50,184 bases of DNA. It comes from CAZCPB01 sp964540295. GTDB lineage: Bacteria; Planctomycetota; Phycisphaerae; Phycisphaerales; UBA1924. Below the pieces are notes generated by a model. That model did no database searches. It saw nothing but the letters and a program-made list of their open reading frames with translations, and was not told the origin of the DNA. Numbering within the stretch: the stretch's first letter is position 1; each line of letters opens with the position of its first letter. The DNA lies in contig CAZIMT010000003.1 of NCBI GenBank assembly GCA_964540295.1, positions 1 to 50,184 of the forward strand, given 5' to 3'. Of this stretch, positions 17,648 to 26,543 are shown piece by piece. A program made the translations under genes and the position numbers.

Positions 17648-18874
17648 ATGACTCAGCGTGTTCTCAAGATGGGCATGGTCGGCGGCGGGCGCGGGGCGTT
17701 CATCGGCGCGGTCCATCGCACGGCGGCGAACCTGGACAACGGCGTGCGTTTCACGGCCGGGGCGCTCTCGTCAACCTCGGAGAAGGCGATCGCGTCGGGC
17801 AAGGACCTGGGCCTGGAGGATCGGCGGAACTATTCGACGTGGGCGCAGATGCTCGAAGGCGAGCAGAAGCTGCCGCCAGGCGAGCGGATCGACTTTGTCA
17901 GCATCGTCACGCCCAACAACGCGCACTTCCCCGTGGCCAAGGCCTTCGCCCAGGCGGGGTTCAACGTGGTGTGCGACAAGCCGATGGTGGTGTCGAGCGA
18001 ACAGGCTCGAGAGCTGATCGCGACGGTGGAGAAGGCTGGGGTGGTGTTCGGGGTGACGTACAACTACTCGGGCTACCCGATGGTCAAGCAGGCTCGGTCC
18101 ATGATCGCGGGCGGCGAGATCGGTGTAGTGCGCAAGGTGGTGGTCGAGTACAACCAGGGCTGGCTGGCGAGCGCGCTGGAGCAGTCCGGGCAGAAGCAGG
18201 CCGACTGGCGGACAGACCCGGCGCGGTCGGGACTGGGCGGCGCGATCGGCGACATCGGCAGCCACGCCGAGCAGCTCGCGTCGTACACGACCGGACTGGA
18301 GCTCGACGCGATCTGCGCCGACCTCACGACGTTCGTGCCGGGGCGCAAGCTCGACGACGACGCGAACGTGCTGCTGCGCTTCAAGCCTAAGGGCGGCACG
18401 CAGGCCAAGGGCGTTCTTATGGCCAGTCAGGTCGAGGTGGGGCACGAGAACGATCTCCGCCTGCGGGTCTTCGGCACGACGGGTTCGCTCGACTGGCGAC
18501 AGGAAGACCCTAACGCGCTGGTCCATCGCCTCGATGGTCAGCCCGAGCGGGTTCTGCGGCGCGGCAACGGGTATCTGTGCGACGCGGCCAAGGCGAACAC
18601 GCGGCTGCCCGCAGGGCACCCCGAGGCGTTCTTCGAGGCATTCGCGAACGTGTACAACGCGGTGGGGCAGGCGATCCGCGCGGGCGGGGCGATGGCACCG
18701 TCCAAGGAGGCCGCGAGGCTCGGCGATACTCACGAGGCTCGCGCGGTACGGCTTTCGCGCGGCTTTGATTTTCCCACGGTCGTGGACGGCGCACGCGGCG
18801 TTCACTTTATTGAGAAGTGCGTCGCGAGCAGCGCGAGCGGGGAAAAGTGGACACCGGCCAGCTTTGACCTTTAG
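17648..18874 (+). CDS. Gfo/Idh/MocA family NAD(P)-dependent oxidoreductase
   Basis: The product is 408 residues with GAGGTG upstream of ATG 17648. The N-terminal Rossmann fold begins MGMVGGGRGAFIGAVHR, and the family hallmark is the cofactor-contacting segment VVCDKPMVVSSEQA (EKP-type motif with Asp for Glu). The central catalytic region has IGDIGSHAEQLASY with the usual conserved histidine, and GSLDWRQEDPN follows. Members oxidise or reduce sugars, inositols and their derivatives. Several planctomycete paralogues exist and this one's substrate cannot be told. The gene stands alone between the DUF11 terminator and the FBPase gene. Confidence 0.88.
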   Translation: MTQRVLKMGMVGGGRGAFIGAVHRTAANLDNGVRFTAGALSSTSEKAIASGKDLGLEDRRNYSTWAQMLEGEQKLPPGERIDFVSIVTPNNAHFPVAKAFAQAGFNVVCDKPMVVSSEQARELIATVEKAGVVFGVTYNYSGYPMVKQARSMIAGGEIGVVRKVVVEYNQGWLASALEQSGQKQADWRTDPARSGLGGAIGDIGSHAEQLASYTTGLELDAICADLTTFVPGRKLDDDANVLLRFKPKGGTQAKGVLMASQVEVGHENDLRLRVFGTTGSLDWRQEDPNALVHRLDGQPERVLRRGNGYLCDAAKANTRLPAGHPEAFFEAFANVYNAVGQAIRAGGAMAPSKEAARLGDTHEARAVRLSRGFDFPTVVDGARGVHFIEKCVASSASGEKWTPASFDL

Positions 18875-18884
18875 CATTGGGTGA

Positions 18885-19079
18885 CCCTGCCCAACGTGCG
18901 ACGAGATCTCGACGGTCTCCGTTGACCGCATCGAACACAGGCTCGAGAAGAACGGCGTGGCAGAGACCCAGAGCAGGTCGCTGTACTCAGGCGTCCTGCT
19001 GGCGGCACCCGAGACCTTGATCGTCAAGGAACTCGTGACCAGTTTCGGTGAAACGGTCGTGGCCGCCGCTGCGTCATAG
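18885..19079 (+). pseudogene. Start-less coding-like frame (possible gene remnant)
   Basis: A 64-codon frame runs from just after an in-frame TGA (18882-18884) to TAG 19077. It has no ATG or GTG at its head. Third positions are strongly G/C and the translation is protein-like: CPTCDE near the start, then DRIEHRLEKNGVAE and a hydrophobic-rich tail ending FGETVVAAAAS. I do not recognise the family. It could be the end of a gene whose 5' part was deleted, or chance coding character in a GC-rich genome. Confidence 0.3.
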
Positions 19080-19099
19080 CGTGCCGAGTCGCGGCTGCG

Positions 19100-21061
19100 T
19101 TACTCTCGTTCGGAGACGACCCCCTCCTGATACGCGCTGACCAGCGTTTCGAGGTCGGCGATTTCCTGTTGCGTGCGTTGCCCTTGGCCGGTGTCGCGCA
19201 CGAGCCGCGGGCGTTCGTGCGTTCGGATGCGTTCGACCTTGGGCACGATGTCCGCGCCGCTTCTAATCGCGGCCTCGACTCCTTGGAACGGCGCGTGCTC
19301 GGCCAGGTCGATCCCCTCGGGCCGGAGCACGAGCGTGTACCCGCGGTTGCCGTAGGCTTCGCTGAACGCGCCGTCGATGGTGATCGCGTTCCCACCGCGT
19401 TTGACTGGCTGCTCGCCCTTTTCGATTTTGACGGGAACGTGCCCGTTGACGATGAGCACGCGCTCGTCGCAGCCGAAGAGCCGGCCGATGCGATGGACGA
19501 ACGCGGCGTCGTGGATGAGGTCGAAGTACGGGTTCTTGATCTCTTTGTGCGTTTCTTTATCAGCGATGAAATACGACTCGAAGGTAGCGAGCTTGTCCTT
19601 GCCGAACAGCGGCGAGCGCGGGCCGCCCCAGAGGTACCAGAGCCAGTCCGCGTCGGCGTCGAGCGCGAACCAGCGTTTGCGCATCGCGCGGCGGACGACC
19701 GAGCCCAGAGCGTCCATGAGCTCACGCCCGGCGACCTCTCGCCCGTCAACGCGCAACGACTGCGGTGTGCCGTCGAGATCGACCGGGACGCAGCCGTGGA
19801 AGACGAGCACCTCGTCGCGGTTGGTCCACATCCCGCCATGCCTGACGATCCACTCCATGTGCTGGCGCAGTCGTGCCGACTGCGTACACGAGTTCTTGAG
19901 CACGTCGATGCACGCCTGCTCGGTCGTCGAGTACGCGTACGGGTTGTCAGGGTCGATCGTGGGCAGGCGCTGATCGAGCATCTCGTAGTGCTTCCCGCCG
20001 ATCTCGACGGCCTTGGCGCGGGCGTGCTTCCCGGAGCCTTCAAACTGGATGTGGTGCAACAGGCGGCGATGGTCGAGGTTCCACTCGGGGTGCTGCGCGA
20101 TCATGTTACCCTCGGCCTTGAACTGCATTACCGCGATGGCCTTCTGCATCCGAGCGACCATCAGGGCCTCGCGCAAACCTTCGCCCTTGGGCATAAACCG
20201 CTCGGCGGGGTCGTCGTGATACTCGTCGCGGACCAAGCGTTCGAGGGGTGTGGTCAGGATTCCGTAGCCCTCTTCGAGCTGGGCTGCGCGGCGGTAGCGA
20301 GCGCTGAAGCGGAGCATCGTCAGCATGCACGGCTCGTGCCCGAGGTGTGCGCCGATCCAGAGCATGTCGTGGTTGCCCCAGAGCACGTTCACGCGCGGCT
20401 GGCTCATCAGCGTTTCGATCACGCGGTCGATGCGCGGGCCGCGATCGCCTAGGTCGCCCGCGACGAGCAGCTCTTCACAGGTCAGGTTGCGGATCAGCCG
20501 AGCGCCAGCCCGGACCGCGGCCCAGTCGCGATCGTGGCGCGAGAGCGCGTGCAGCATCTCGCGGATGTACTCGGGGCGTTGGGCGCTACCCAGCTCGATG
20601 AACAGCTCGCGATAGTGGGGGCCGAGCAGGCTCTCGAAGTGGTCGCGGCGATAGCTCTTGCGCAAGGCTCGCACGATCTCGAACTGCAGCGTGACGGTGC
20701 TGTGGATCCAGCTGGCACGCTGGCCCGACGCGATGATGTCGGCCGCGAATACGCGGATGGCGTCGCGCGGGTAGTAGAGCACGGCAAGAAACCTTGCCTT
20801 TTCCGCGTCGCTCAAGCGTCCGTTCAGGGTCGCATCGACCAACTGGCGGAGCGCTCCGGAGGCGTTGTTGATGACGTGGCGGAGCTTGGCGTCCTCGCCG
20901 TGGACGTCTGAGATGATGTGAACGATGCCCGAGGGAAGCGAGAGCTTGGCTTCCAGCCCGGCGATCTCGGCGATCGCGGCGTCGGCGGTGTGGAAGCGGT
21001 GCGTGAGGGCACGCAGCAACGAGGCCGAGTTGTCGGATTTGGAGTCGCGTTGCTCTGGCAT
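19100..21061 (-). CDS. fbp: Fructose-1,6-bisphosphatase class III
   Basis: The product is 653 residues, the normal size for the class III (Firmicutes-type) enzyme of the calcineurin-like phosphoesterase superfamily. Metal-site motifs are HIISDVHGED near residue 51, VAGDLGDRGPR, LWGNHDMLWIGAHLG, and the late IVNGHVPVKIEKGE with the GGNAITIDGAFSEAYG segment. It hydrolyses fructose-1,6-bisphosphate in gluconeogenesis. The start is ATG 21061 with AAAGGGAG upstream; the open frame further 5' (to 21145) is rejected. It is divergent from the cytochrome b562-like gene across a 169-base intergenic region and convergent with the short remnant at 18885-19079. Confidence 0.93.
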   Translation of the reverse strand: MPEQRDSKSDNSASLLRALTHRFHTADAAIAEIAGLEAKLSLPSGIVHIISDVHGEDAKLRHVINNASGALRQLVDATLNGRLSDAEKARFLAVLYYPRDAIRVFAADIIASGQRASWIHSTVTLQFEIVRALRKSYRRDHFESLLGPHYRELFIELGSAQRPEYIREMLHALSRHDRDWAAVRAGARLIRNLTCEELLVAGDLGDRGPRIDRVIETLMSQPRVNVLWGNHDMLWIGAHLGHEPCMLTMLRFSARYRRAAQLEEGYGILTTPLERLVRDEYHDDPAERFMPKGEGLREALMVARMQKAIAVMQFKAEGNMIAQHPEWNLDHRRLLHHIQFEGSGKHARAKAVEIGGKHYEMLDQRLPTIDPDNPYAYSTTEQACIDVLKNSCTQSARLRQHMEWIVRHGGMWTNRDEVLVFHGCVPVDLDGTPQSLRVDGREVAGRELMDALGSVVRRAMRKRWFALDADADWLWYLWGGPRSPLFGKDKLATFESYFIADKETHKEIKNPYFDLIHDAAFVHRIGRLFGCDERVLIVNGHVPVKIEKGEQPVKRGGNAITIDGAFSEAYGNRGYTLVLRPEGIDLAEHAPFQGVEAAIRSGADIVPKVERIRTHERPRLVRDTGQGQRTQQEIADLETLVSAYQEGVVSERE

Positions 21062-21230
21062 TGATTCACTCCCTTTACAAACATCCCGGTTGGTTTGGGC
21101 TCGATCCGCTCTTGTGCATCGTAGATTGAACAGCCACACCTTCACAAGCCCGGACGCCCGTCGCCGCTGGATTGTGCGTATGCTTCGTCGCGCTTGTGCA
21201 AAGAATCCCTCTCACCGAAAGACTGAAACG

Positions 21231-21824
21231 ATGAAGACCCGTTGCGCTCCGTGCGTCGCTCGCTTGTCACTGCTGGCTTTGGCGTTCGTTGGCACGGCGG
21301 CGTCGAGTTTCTCGTACGCCCAGCAGCCCGAGGCGGCCCCGGCCAAGCAGCCCGAGCGCTCGCGCGGCGAGGGTCGCGGCCCCGGCGGTCCAGGAGGCCA
21401 GGGGGGCGGTGAGATCCGGTCGCTCGAGTCTGCGATGAAGATTCTCAACGGCAGCCTCAAGCGTCTCAGCAAGCAGATCGACCAGGCCGACAAGAAGGAC
21501 GACAACCTGCTGCTGATCGCCTCGGCTCAACGCGGGGCGCTCGCCGCCAAAGGTATGAAGCCGGAGAACATTCCAGCGGGCTCCGGCCCTGACGCGCTCA
21601 AGGGCTACCACGCCGCCCAGATCACGCTCTCTCGCATGCTGCTCGATCTTGAAGAGCAGGTTCTGAATGACAAGGCCCAGGACGCGAAGAAGACGATGGT
21701 CAAGCTCAATGAGTTCAAGGATGAGTCTCACAAGAAGTTTGCGCCCGACGAGGACGAGCAGAAGCTCGAGGCCAAACCAGAGGGCGGGCCGGAGAAGCAC
21801 GAAGGCGCGCCTGGAAAAAAGTGA
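21231..21824 (+). CDS. Cytochrome b562-family secreted haem protein
   Basis: The product is 197 residues with a Sec signal peptide (hydrophobic core LSLLALAFVGTAA, likely cleavage after SYA near residue 30). A Gly/Pro-rich linker (about 45-60) follows, then a four-helix domain and a charged Pro/Lys-rich tail. The helical domain matches cytochrome b562: LESAMKILNGSLK carries the expected axial methionine (M69) and KDESHKKF the axial histidine (H167). They are 98 residues apart, against 95 in the E. coli protein. Both ligands are kept, so b-type haem binding in the periplasm is plausible; no CxxCH is present in the domain. A longer upstream frame has no start signal. Electron-transfer partner unknown. 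Confidence 0.78.
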   Translation: MKTRCAPCVARLSLLALAFVGTAASSFSYAQQPEAAPAKQPERSRGEGRGPGGPGGQGGGEIRSLESAMKILNGSLKRLSKQIDQADKKDDNLLLIASAQRGALAAKGMKPENIPAGSGPDALKGYHAAQITLSRMLLDLEEQVLNDKAQDAKKTMVKLNEFKDESHKKFAPDEDEQKLEAKPEGGPEKHEGAPGKK

Positions 21825-22007
21825 TCCTCGTTCCCACGTTCATCTGAAGCGAACGCAGGACCACATACTTTGCGACGGTCCCGGCTGGCCTTCATGAACG
21901 AAGCGCGCGTGAATCCCAGCGATGTCCCTTGGCCGTCGCTGTTTCTTTGCGCCGGGCCAATCTCGGAACATCGAAGCCACCTCGCGCCCTCGCCTAAACT
22001 TCGCCTC

Positions 22008-23921
22008 ATGTCTACCCCACACGCCGTCATCTTCAACGCTCGACTCGGCGTTGTCCATCGCTGGTCGCAGACTCTCATCCCGACCACCCGCGAGGCGCCT
22101 GCCGACGCCGAAACGCCCAGCCACGTGCTGCTGCACCGGGCCGGGTTTATCCGCCCGGTGGGGGCGGGGATCTACGACTATCTGCCGCTGGCGTGGCGGA
22201 CGCTCCGGAAGGTCTCCGAGATCGTGCGCCAGGAAATGGACGCGGCCGGGGCCAGCGAGATGCTCATGCCGGCGCTCGAACCTTTCGAGCTCTTCGAGGG
22301 CACCAAGCGTGACGTGGACTACGGCGACAACCTGTTCCGTCTTACCGATCGCAAAGGCCGGCAGAACGCGCTCGCGCCCACGCACGAAGAGGTCATCACC
22401 GACCTCATGCGGGGTTGCGTATCGAGCTACAAGTCTTTGCCGTTGAATCTGTATCAAATCCAGACCAAGTTCCGAGACGAGGCTCGTCCCCGGGCTGGCC
22501 TGCTGCGCTGCCGCGAGTTCATTATGAAGGACGCCTACTCGTTCCACACGCACATGGAAGGAGCGGGGGGGCTCGACGAAGCGTATGACGGTATGTACCG
22601 CGCTTACACGAACATCTTCACGCGCTGCGGGCTGGATTTCTCGGCTGTCGAGGCCGAGAGCGGGCCGATCGGCGGCTCGGCCTCGCACGAGTTCATGGTC
22701 AACTGCGTCAGCGGCGAGGACACAATCCTCAAGTGCATCACCTCGGGCTATGCGGCTAACGTCGAAAAGTGCGAGATCGGGCCACGTCCCGCGCCGAGCA
22801 AGGGGTACTTCACGGGTGAGCCCTCGGGTCCGCTCGAAGAAGTCCACACGCCCGGCCTGCCCGGCATCGACGACGTCGCGAAGTTCATGAAGGTCAAGCC
22901 TGCCAACATGCTCAAGACGATCGCGTTCAAGGTCGACTCGACCCTCGAGCAGCTCGCCCAGTATGGCCAGGAGTGGGTGATCGCGGTCGTCCGCGGCGAC
23001 CATGAGGTCAACGAGGGCAAGGTCCGCGACATCGCCCGATGCAAGGTTCTACTTGCCGACCCGAAGGAGGCTGAAGCGAAGGGGTTCGCGATCGGCTTCG
23101 TTTCGCCGCGTGCGGCCGTGGGCAAGAAGGGCGTGCTGGTCATCGTCGATCGCGACGCCGCGATCAGCTTCGACGACGCCAAGGGCAAGCCGATGTTCTG
23201 GGTCACGGGCGCGGACAAGAAAGACCACCACGTCAAGCACTTCAACTGGCAGCGCGACCTAGGCAAAGACCCGCTCGGCGCAACCTCGCACCGCTCGGAC
23301 AAGGGTTATCCGATGGGCGGGCTTCGCGGCGGGGATGACTATTTGGTGGTGGGGGACATCCGCGACGCGCACGAGGGAGACCCTTCGCCGCGGGCCGCTG
23401 GGCAGGCTCTGGTCGCGCAGCGGGGCATCGAGGTCGGGCACATCTTCAAGCTGGGCACGAAGTACTCGTTGGCGATGAGCTTCAACGTGGTCGATAAGGA
23501 ACAGAAGCGGAACCCGGTCATCATGGGCTGCTACGGCATCGGCGTCAGCCGGACAATGGCCGCGTGCGTGGAGATGAGCCACGACGCCGACGGCATCGTC
23601 TGGCCAGCGGCGATCGCGCCGTACCACGTCGTCGTCACGCTGATGAAGCCCGAGGACGCCTCGCACCAGGAGGCCGCGAAATCGCTTGGTCTGGAACTTT
23701 CAAGGCAGGGCGTTGACGTGCTGATCGACGATCGCGACGAGCGGGCGGGCGTGAAGTTCAAGGACGCGGACTTGATCGGTGTGCCGATCAGGCTGGTGAT
23801 CGGCGAGAAGGCCATGGAGCAGAAGGGCGTGGAGTTCAAGGCTCGCAAGGTGGCTGGCAAGGGCGAGGTCGTGGCGACCGGCGAGGTAGTCGCGCGGTGC
23901 CTGGCGACGCTCAACGGGTGA
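22008..23921 (+). CDS. proS: Prolyl-tRNA synthetase
   Basis: The product is 637 residues, a bacterial-type ProRS with an editing insertion. Motif 1 region is RPVGAGIYDYLPLAWRTLRK, motif 2 is TKFRDEARPRAGLLRCREFIMKDAYSFH (split here by convention), and motif 3 is CYGIGVSRTMAA. Between motifs 2 and 3 lies a YbaK-like editing domain (about residues 225-400) with the FKVDS and VIAVVRGDHEVNEGKV segments. The anticodon-binding domain is C-terminal (GVDVLIDDRDERAGVKFKDADLIGVP). An alternative start at 21870 is rejected. ATG 22008 has no Shine-Dalgarno, but TAAACT (21995-22000) ends seven bases upstream, suggesting a leaderless mRNA. Confidence 0.96.
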   Translation: MSTPHAVIFNARLGVVHRWSQTLIPTTREAPADAETPSHVLLHRAGFIRPVGAGIYDYLPLAWRTLRKVSEIVRQEMDAAGASEMLMPALEPFELFEGTKRDVDYGDNLFRLTDRKGRQNALAPTHEEVITDLMRGCVSSYKSLPLNLYQIQTKFRDEARPRAGLLRCREFIMKDAYSFHTHMEGAGGLDEAYDGMYRAYTNIFTRCGLDFSAVEAESGPIGGSASHEFMVNCVSGEDTILKCITSGYAANVEKCEIGPRPAPSKGYFTGEPSGPLEEVHTPGLPGIDDVAKFMKVKPANMLKTIAFKVDSTLEQLAQYGQEWVIAVVRGDHEVNEGKVRDIARCKVLLADPKEAEAKGFAIGFVSPRAAVGKKGVLVIVDRDAAISFDDAKGKPMFWVTGADKKDHHVKHFNWQRDLGKDPLGATSHRSDKGYPMGGLRGGDDYLVVGDIRDAHEGDPSPRAAGQALVAQRGIEVGHIFKLGTKYSLAMSFNVVDKEQKRNPVIMGCYGIGVSRTMAACVEMSHDADGIVWPAAIAPYHVVVTLMKPEDASHQEAAKSLGLELSRQGVDVLIDDRDERAGVKFKDADLIGVPIRLVIGEKAMEQKGVEFKARKVAGKGEVVATGEVVARCLATLNG

Positions 23922-23948
23922 TTCGCCGGGCACGCTTCGCGCCAGAAG

Positions 23949-24509
23949 TCATCCGCGTTCGGGCGCTTGAGGCTTGGCGTGTTCCGTAGTGGAGTTCGCT
24001 TTGGCGGGCTTGGGCCCTCGCCAAGTTCTGTACGCCCAGAGGAAGATTGGCGCGAACAGGATCGACGACATCGGCCACAGAATCTCGTGCGGGATCGGGT
24101 CGTACAACGCCACCACGCCGATCGCGGCCCAGTAACCCAGAACGATCGGGACGACCAGCCACTTAGAGGACCGCGCCGCGATCCGGTCTGCGGCGTCGCG
24201 CAGCCCGGCGGTCCGGTCCATCATGACCGCACGCAGGCGCTGGGCCCACACGAACTCGGTCGCGATCAGCGCCAGCCCGATCGGGCCGAGGATCGAGAAA
24301 CCCGGGCCGGGCAGCGGCGAGATGATGATCCCGACCAAGACAATCGTTGTGCCCGCGAGCAGCACCCAGGCTCGACGGACCTGCCGCCTGGCTGTTGTAA
24401 CTGCCTCGGCCGAGAGGCTCCCCCCACGCCAGCGTGCCGTAACCTTGAGGTTCCAGATCACGGCAGCCGCGATGACAAGCAAGAGGATGAGCCATGGCCA
24501 GACTGTCAT
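23949..24509 (-). CDS. PGPGW-family transmembrane protein
   Basis: The product is 186 residues from ATG 24509. It has an N-terminal helix (WPWLILLLVIAAAVIW), a pair of helices around the family signature ISPLPGPGFSILGPIGLALIATEF, two C-terminal helices (VPIVLGYWAAIGVVALY and a segment near LWPMSSILFAPIFLWAY), and a charged tail. This matches the small bacterial family of putative membrane proteins with a PGPG motif; no function is known. On the minus strand TACTCT (24523-24518) ends eight bases before the ATG and no Shine-Dalgarno is visible, so it is another leaderless candidate. It converges on proS. Confidence 0.75.
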   Translation of the reverse strand: MTVWPWLILLLVIAAAVIWNLKVTARWRGGSLSAEAVTTARRQVRRAWVLLAGTTIVLVGIIISPLPGPGFSILGPIGLALIATEFVWAQRLRAVMMDRTAGLRDAADRIAARSSKWLVVPIVLGYWAAIGVVALYDPIPHEILWPMSSILFAPIFLWAYRTWRGPKPAKANSTTEHAKPQAPERG

Positions 24510-24554
24510 GAGGCACAAGAGTACGGCTCATCCACAGGCAAGGTAAATGCACAG

Positions 24555-25115
24555 TTGCCGCGCTTGCTCCCCAACGAGTGCGACTCGCGCATCCGCTCGA
24601 CGTGGTTCTGGAAGACCGACAACGCTGGCACGGTCAAATCGGTGGACCAGTTGATGAACATGTACGAGCAGTCCCTGGGCTGCGGCGCCGTCATGCTGCT
24701 GAACAACACGCCGAACCGTTCGGGCTTAATCCCTGTCGCGGACGCGGCCCGGTCAGCGGAATTCGGAGCGGAGGTCAAACGGCGGTTCGGCGTGGCGACA
24801 GCGGACGTGGCCGGGACCCGGAGAACGACTCAGGTCACGATCAGAACGCCGACGATCGTCGAGTCCATCGTCTCGATGGAAGACATCTCGCAAGGCGACC
24901 GTGTCCGCCTCTACACGATCGAAGCGTTAATCGACGGCCAGTGGAAGACGATCAGCGAAGAGAGCGCGATCTGGCACAAGAAAATCGACCGGATCACGCC
25001 GACAAAGGTGGAAGCCGTGCGGTTGGTGGTTCAGAAGTCTGTCAGCGAGCCGGTGATTCGGAAGTTGGCGGTGTATCAAGCGGTAGTTCATCTGGCGGAT
25101 ACCTATGGCCGCTGA
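24555..25115 (+). pseudogene. 5'-truncated alpha-L-fucosidase (GH29) remnant
   Basis: About 186 codons encode the C-terminal part of a family-29 fucosidase. The segment CDSRIRSTWFWKTDNAGTVK, then VDQLMNMYEQSLGCGAVMLLN and NRSGLIPVADAARSAEFG, correspond to the region following the catalytic barrel. They lead into an F5/8-C-like sandwich (VVQKSVSEPVIRKLAVYQA). The catalytic nucleophile region and signal peptide are missing: upstream the frame runs into the divergent PGPGW gene, and no start codon with a ribosome-binding site is present. The remaining frame has no internal stops, so truncation looks recent. Confidence 0.75.
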
Positions 25116-25314
25116 CGAGGTTACGGCCTGGCTTGACCAACGTGACTCGGCCGTCAACGAGAGAGCATTTCAGCGTCATGTTTTACATAACAGGTATTCT
25201 AGGACGTTGTGACAATGTCACCCATCGACTCTCTCAGGGGTTGGAACAGGCTAGAAAGCGGCAGCTTCCGGATGAAAACTACCGTCGGGCTTTGCAGTTC
25301 TGGTGCCGCGCAAT

Positions 25315-25344
25315 AAAAAACCGGACCTAGTGAACCGGGTCCGG
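25315..25344 (-). terminator. Rho-independent terminator of the PEP-CTERM gene
   Basis: On the minus strand CCGGACC/GGTCCGG forms a seven-base stem with a ten-base loop, followed by TTTTTT. It lies 29 bases after the stop codon of the DUF4394 gene. The 200 bases between it and the fucosidase remnant contain no gene I can support; an inverted repeat GTGAC-AAT-GTCAC lies at about 25208-25220. Confidence 0.88.
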
Positions 25345-25372
25345 CTTGTGAATCTAAAAAACGAGCCTCGAC

Positions 25373-26221
25373 TCACGCGCGGCGACGGCGGGCGGCCGCC
25401 AGACCGGCAAGGCCGAGCAGGCCGAGGGTACCCGGGGCGGGGACCACGGCGATGTCGAGGACGTTGAACCCGGTGAACGCGCCGATGTTGGTGACGACAC
25501 CGGTCGTCAGGTTGACGCTGGCGAGAGTCTCGGCCAAGGGGCCTGAGAAAACGGCATCGGTGGCTTGGTACGACAGAAAGGCGTTACCGGACGCGGGGCT
25601 GATATCAAAGCCGATGCCCGAGTCCCATGCCAAGATGACCGGCGAGGCGAGCAGGACGCTCGCAACACCCGAGTTGCCCGCGAAGGTGTTCATGTTGTCG
25701 TTGCTGTAGTCGTAGAGGTACGCGGCGCCGCTGGCGGCGTAGGCCACGTCACCTTGGAAGACGCCAGCCGTGAGGTTCGTGTCCTGAGCGATCAGCGCGC
25801 CGGTGCTGGGGTTGATGCGCACGTTCTGACGGTTGCCGGTGATCACGCGGATCTGGTCGGTGGTCGGATCAAAGTCCATCGACACACGCGAGTCTGCGTT
25901 GCTGGCGAACGCGAAGCTCGAGCCGATCGCGGTGAACGCGCCGGTGGTGGTGTTCACCCTGAAAAGACGGCCGTTTTTGGTCGAATCAACGCCGATCGAG
26001 AACAACTCACCGGTCGACGGGCGGAAGTCGATCGCGCGGATCGAGAACCCGCTGGTGACGCCGGTCAGAGCGCCGACCGAGACCGCGCCGCCCGGGGTGG
26101 CGGTATCGAAGCGGATCAACGATGACCCTGCGAGTGAGCCGGTGAGCCCATAGGCGATCTCAGCTTGGGCGGCAGAGGCCAGCCCGAGCGCAGCAACCAA
26201 TGAAAAAACAGCAATCTTCAT
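25373..26221 (-). CDS. DUF4394 protein with PEP-CTERM sorting signal
   Basis: The product is 282 residues. A Sec signal peptide (MKIAVFSLVAALGLASAAQA) is followed by a DUF4394-type beta-propeller-like domain (YGLTGSLAGSSLIRFDTATPG, AIDFRPSTGELFSIG, MDFDPTTDQIRVITGNRQN). The end is a PEP-CTERM-type sorting signal: VPAPGTLGLLGLAGLAA then five residues of Arg/Ala. Such proteins are exported and processed by an exosortase, and their presence implies an exosortase gene elsewhere in the genome. AAGGAGAG precedes ATG 26221, preceded in turn by a run of T on the coding strand. The terminator follows directly, so this is a single-gene transcript. Confidence 0.88.
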   Translation of the reverse strand: MKIAVFSLVAALGLASAAQAEIAYGLTGSLAGSSLIRFDTATPGGAVSVGALTGVTSGFSIRAIDFRPSTGELFSIGVDSTKNGRLFRVNTTTGAFTAIGSSFAFASNADSRVSMDFDPTTDQIRVITGNRQNVRINPSTGALIAQDTNLTAGVFQGDVAYAASGAAYLYDYSNDNMNTFAGNSGVASVLLASPVILAWDSGIGFDISPASGNAFLSYQATDAVFSGPLAETLASVNLTTGVVTNIGAFTGFNVLDIAVVPAPGTLGLLGLAGLAAARRRRA

Positions 26222-26543
26222 GATCTCTCCTTAAAAAAAATAAACTCAACACGCGACCTGAACCGGGGCGGAATCCAGTACGGGCCGTGTTTCACAGTAC
26301 CGTTTCTATTTGCGCTGATCCAACAAAGGCGGCACCAAGAGATTGTATTGGGGTGAACTCCTTAGAATCTGATAGGGGCGCGACATCAAGACCGCTTGGA
26401 TAGAGAAGAGCGTCGCGGCCAAGCGTTGTTGACACCACTCACGCTCTCGCCCGGCTGACAAGCCCCTCACCGACATACCAGAACACGAACCGTCCGAGCC
26501 CGGCCGGGTTTCTCGACTCATTGCCTCGTTACACTTGGCGACT
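26222..26543. other. Divergent intergenic region between the PEP-CTERM gene and hutH
   Basis: 322 bases separate two divergent starts. At the left edge is the AAGGAG of the minus-strand gene with an adjacent A/T run. At the right edge TACACT (26530-26535) ends eight bases before ATG 26544 of hutH. A 71-codon minus-strand frame (26306-26521) has no family resemblance and I do not call it. Nothing else is recognisable. Confidence 0.6.

Noticed and set aside
26306..26521. 71-codon minus-strand frame between the PEP-CTERM gene and hutH.
   Set aside because: No Shine-Dalgarno, no family match and atypical composition.
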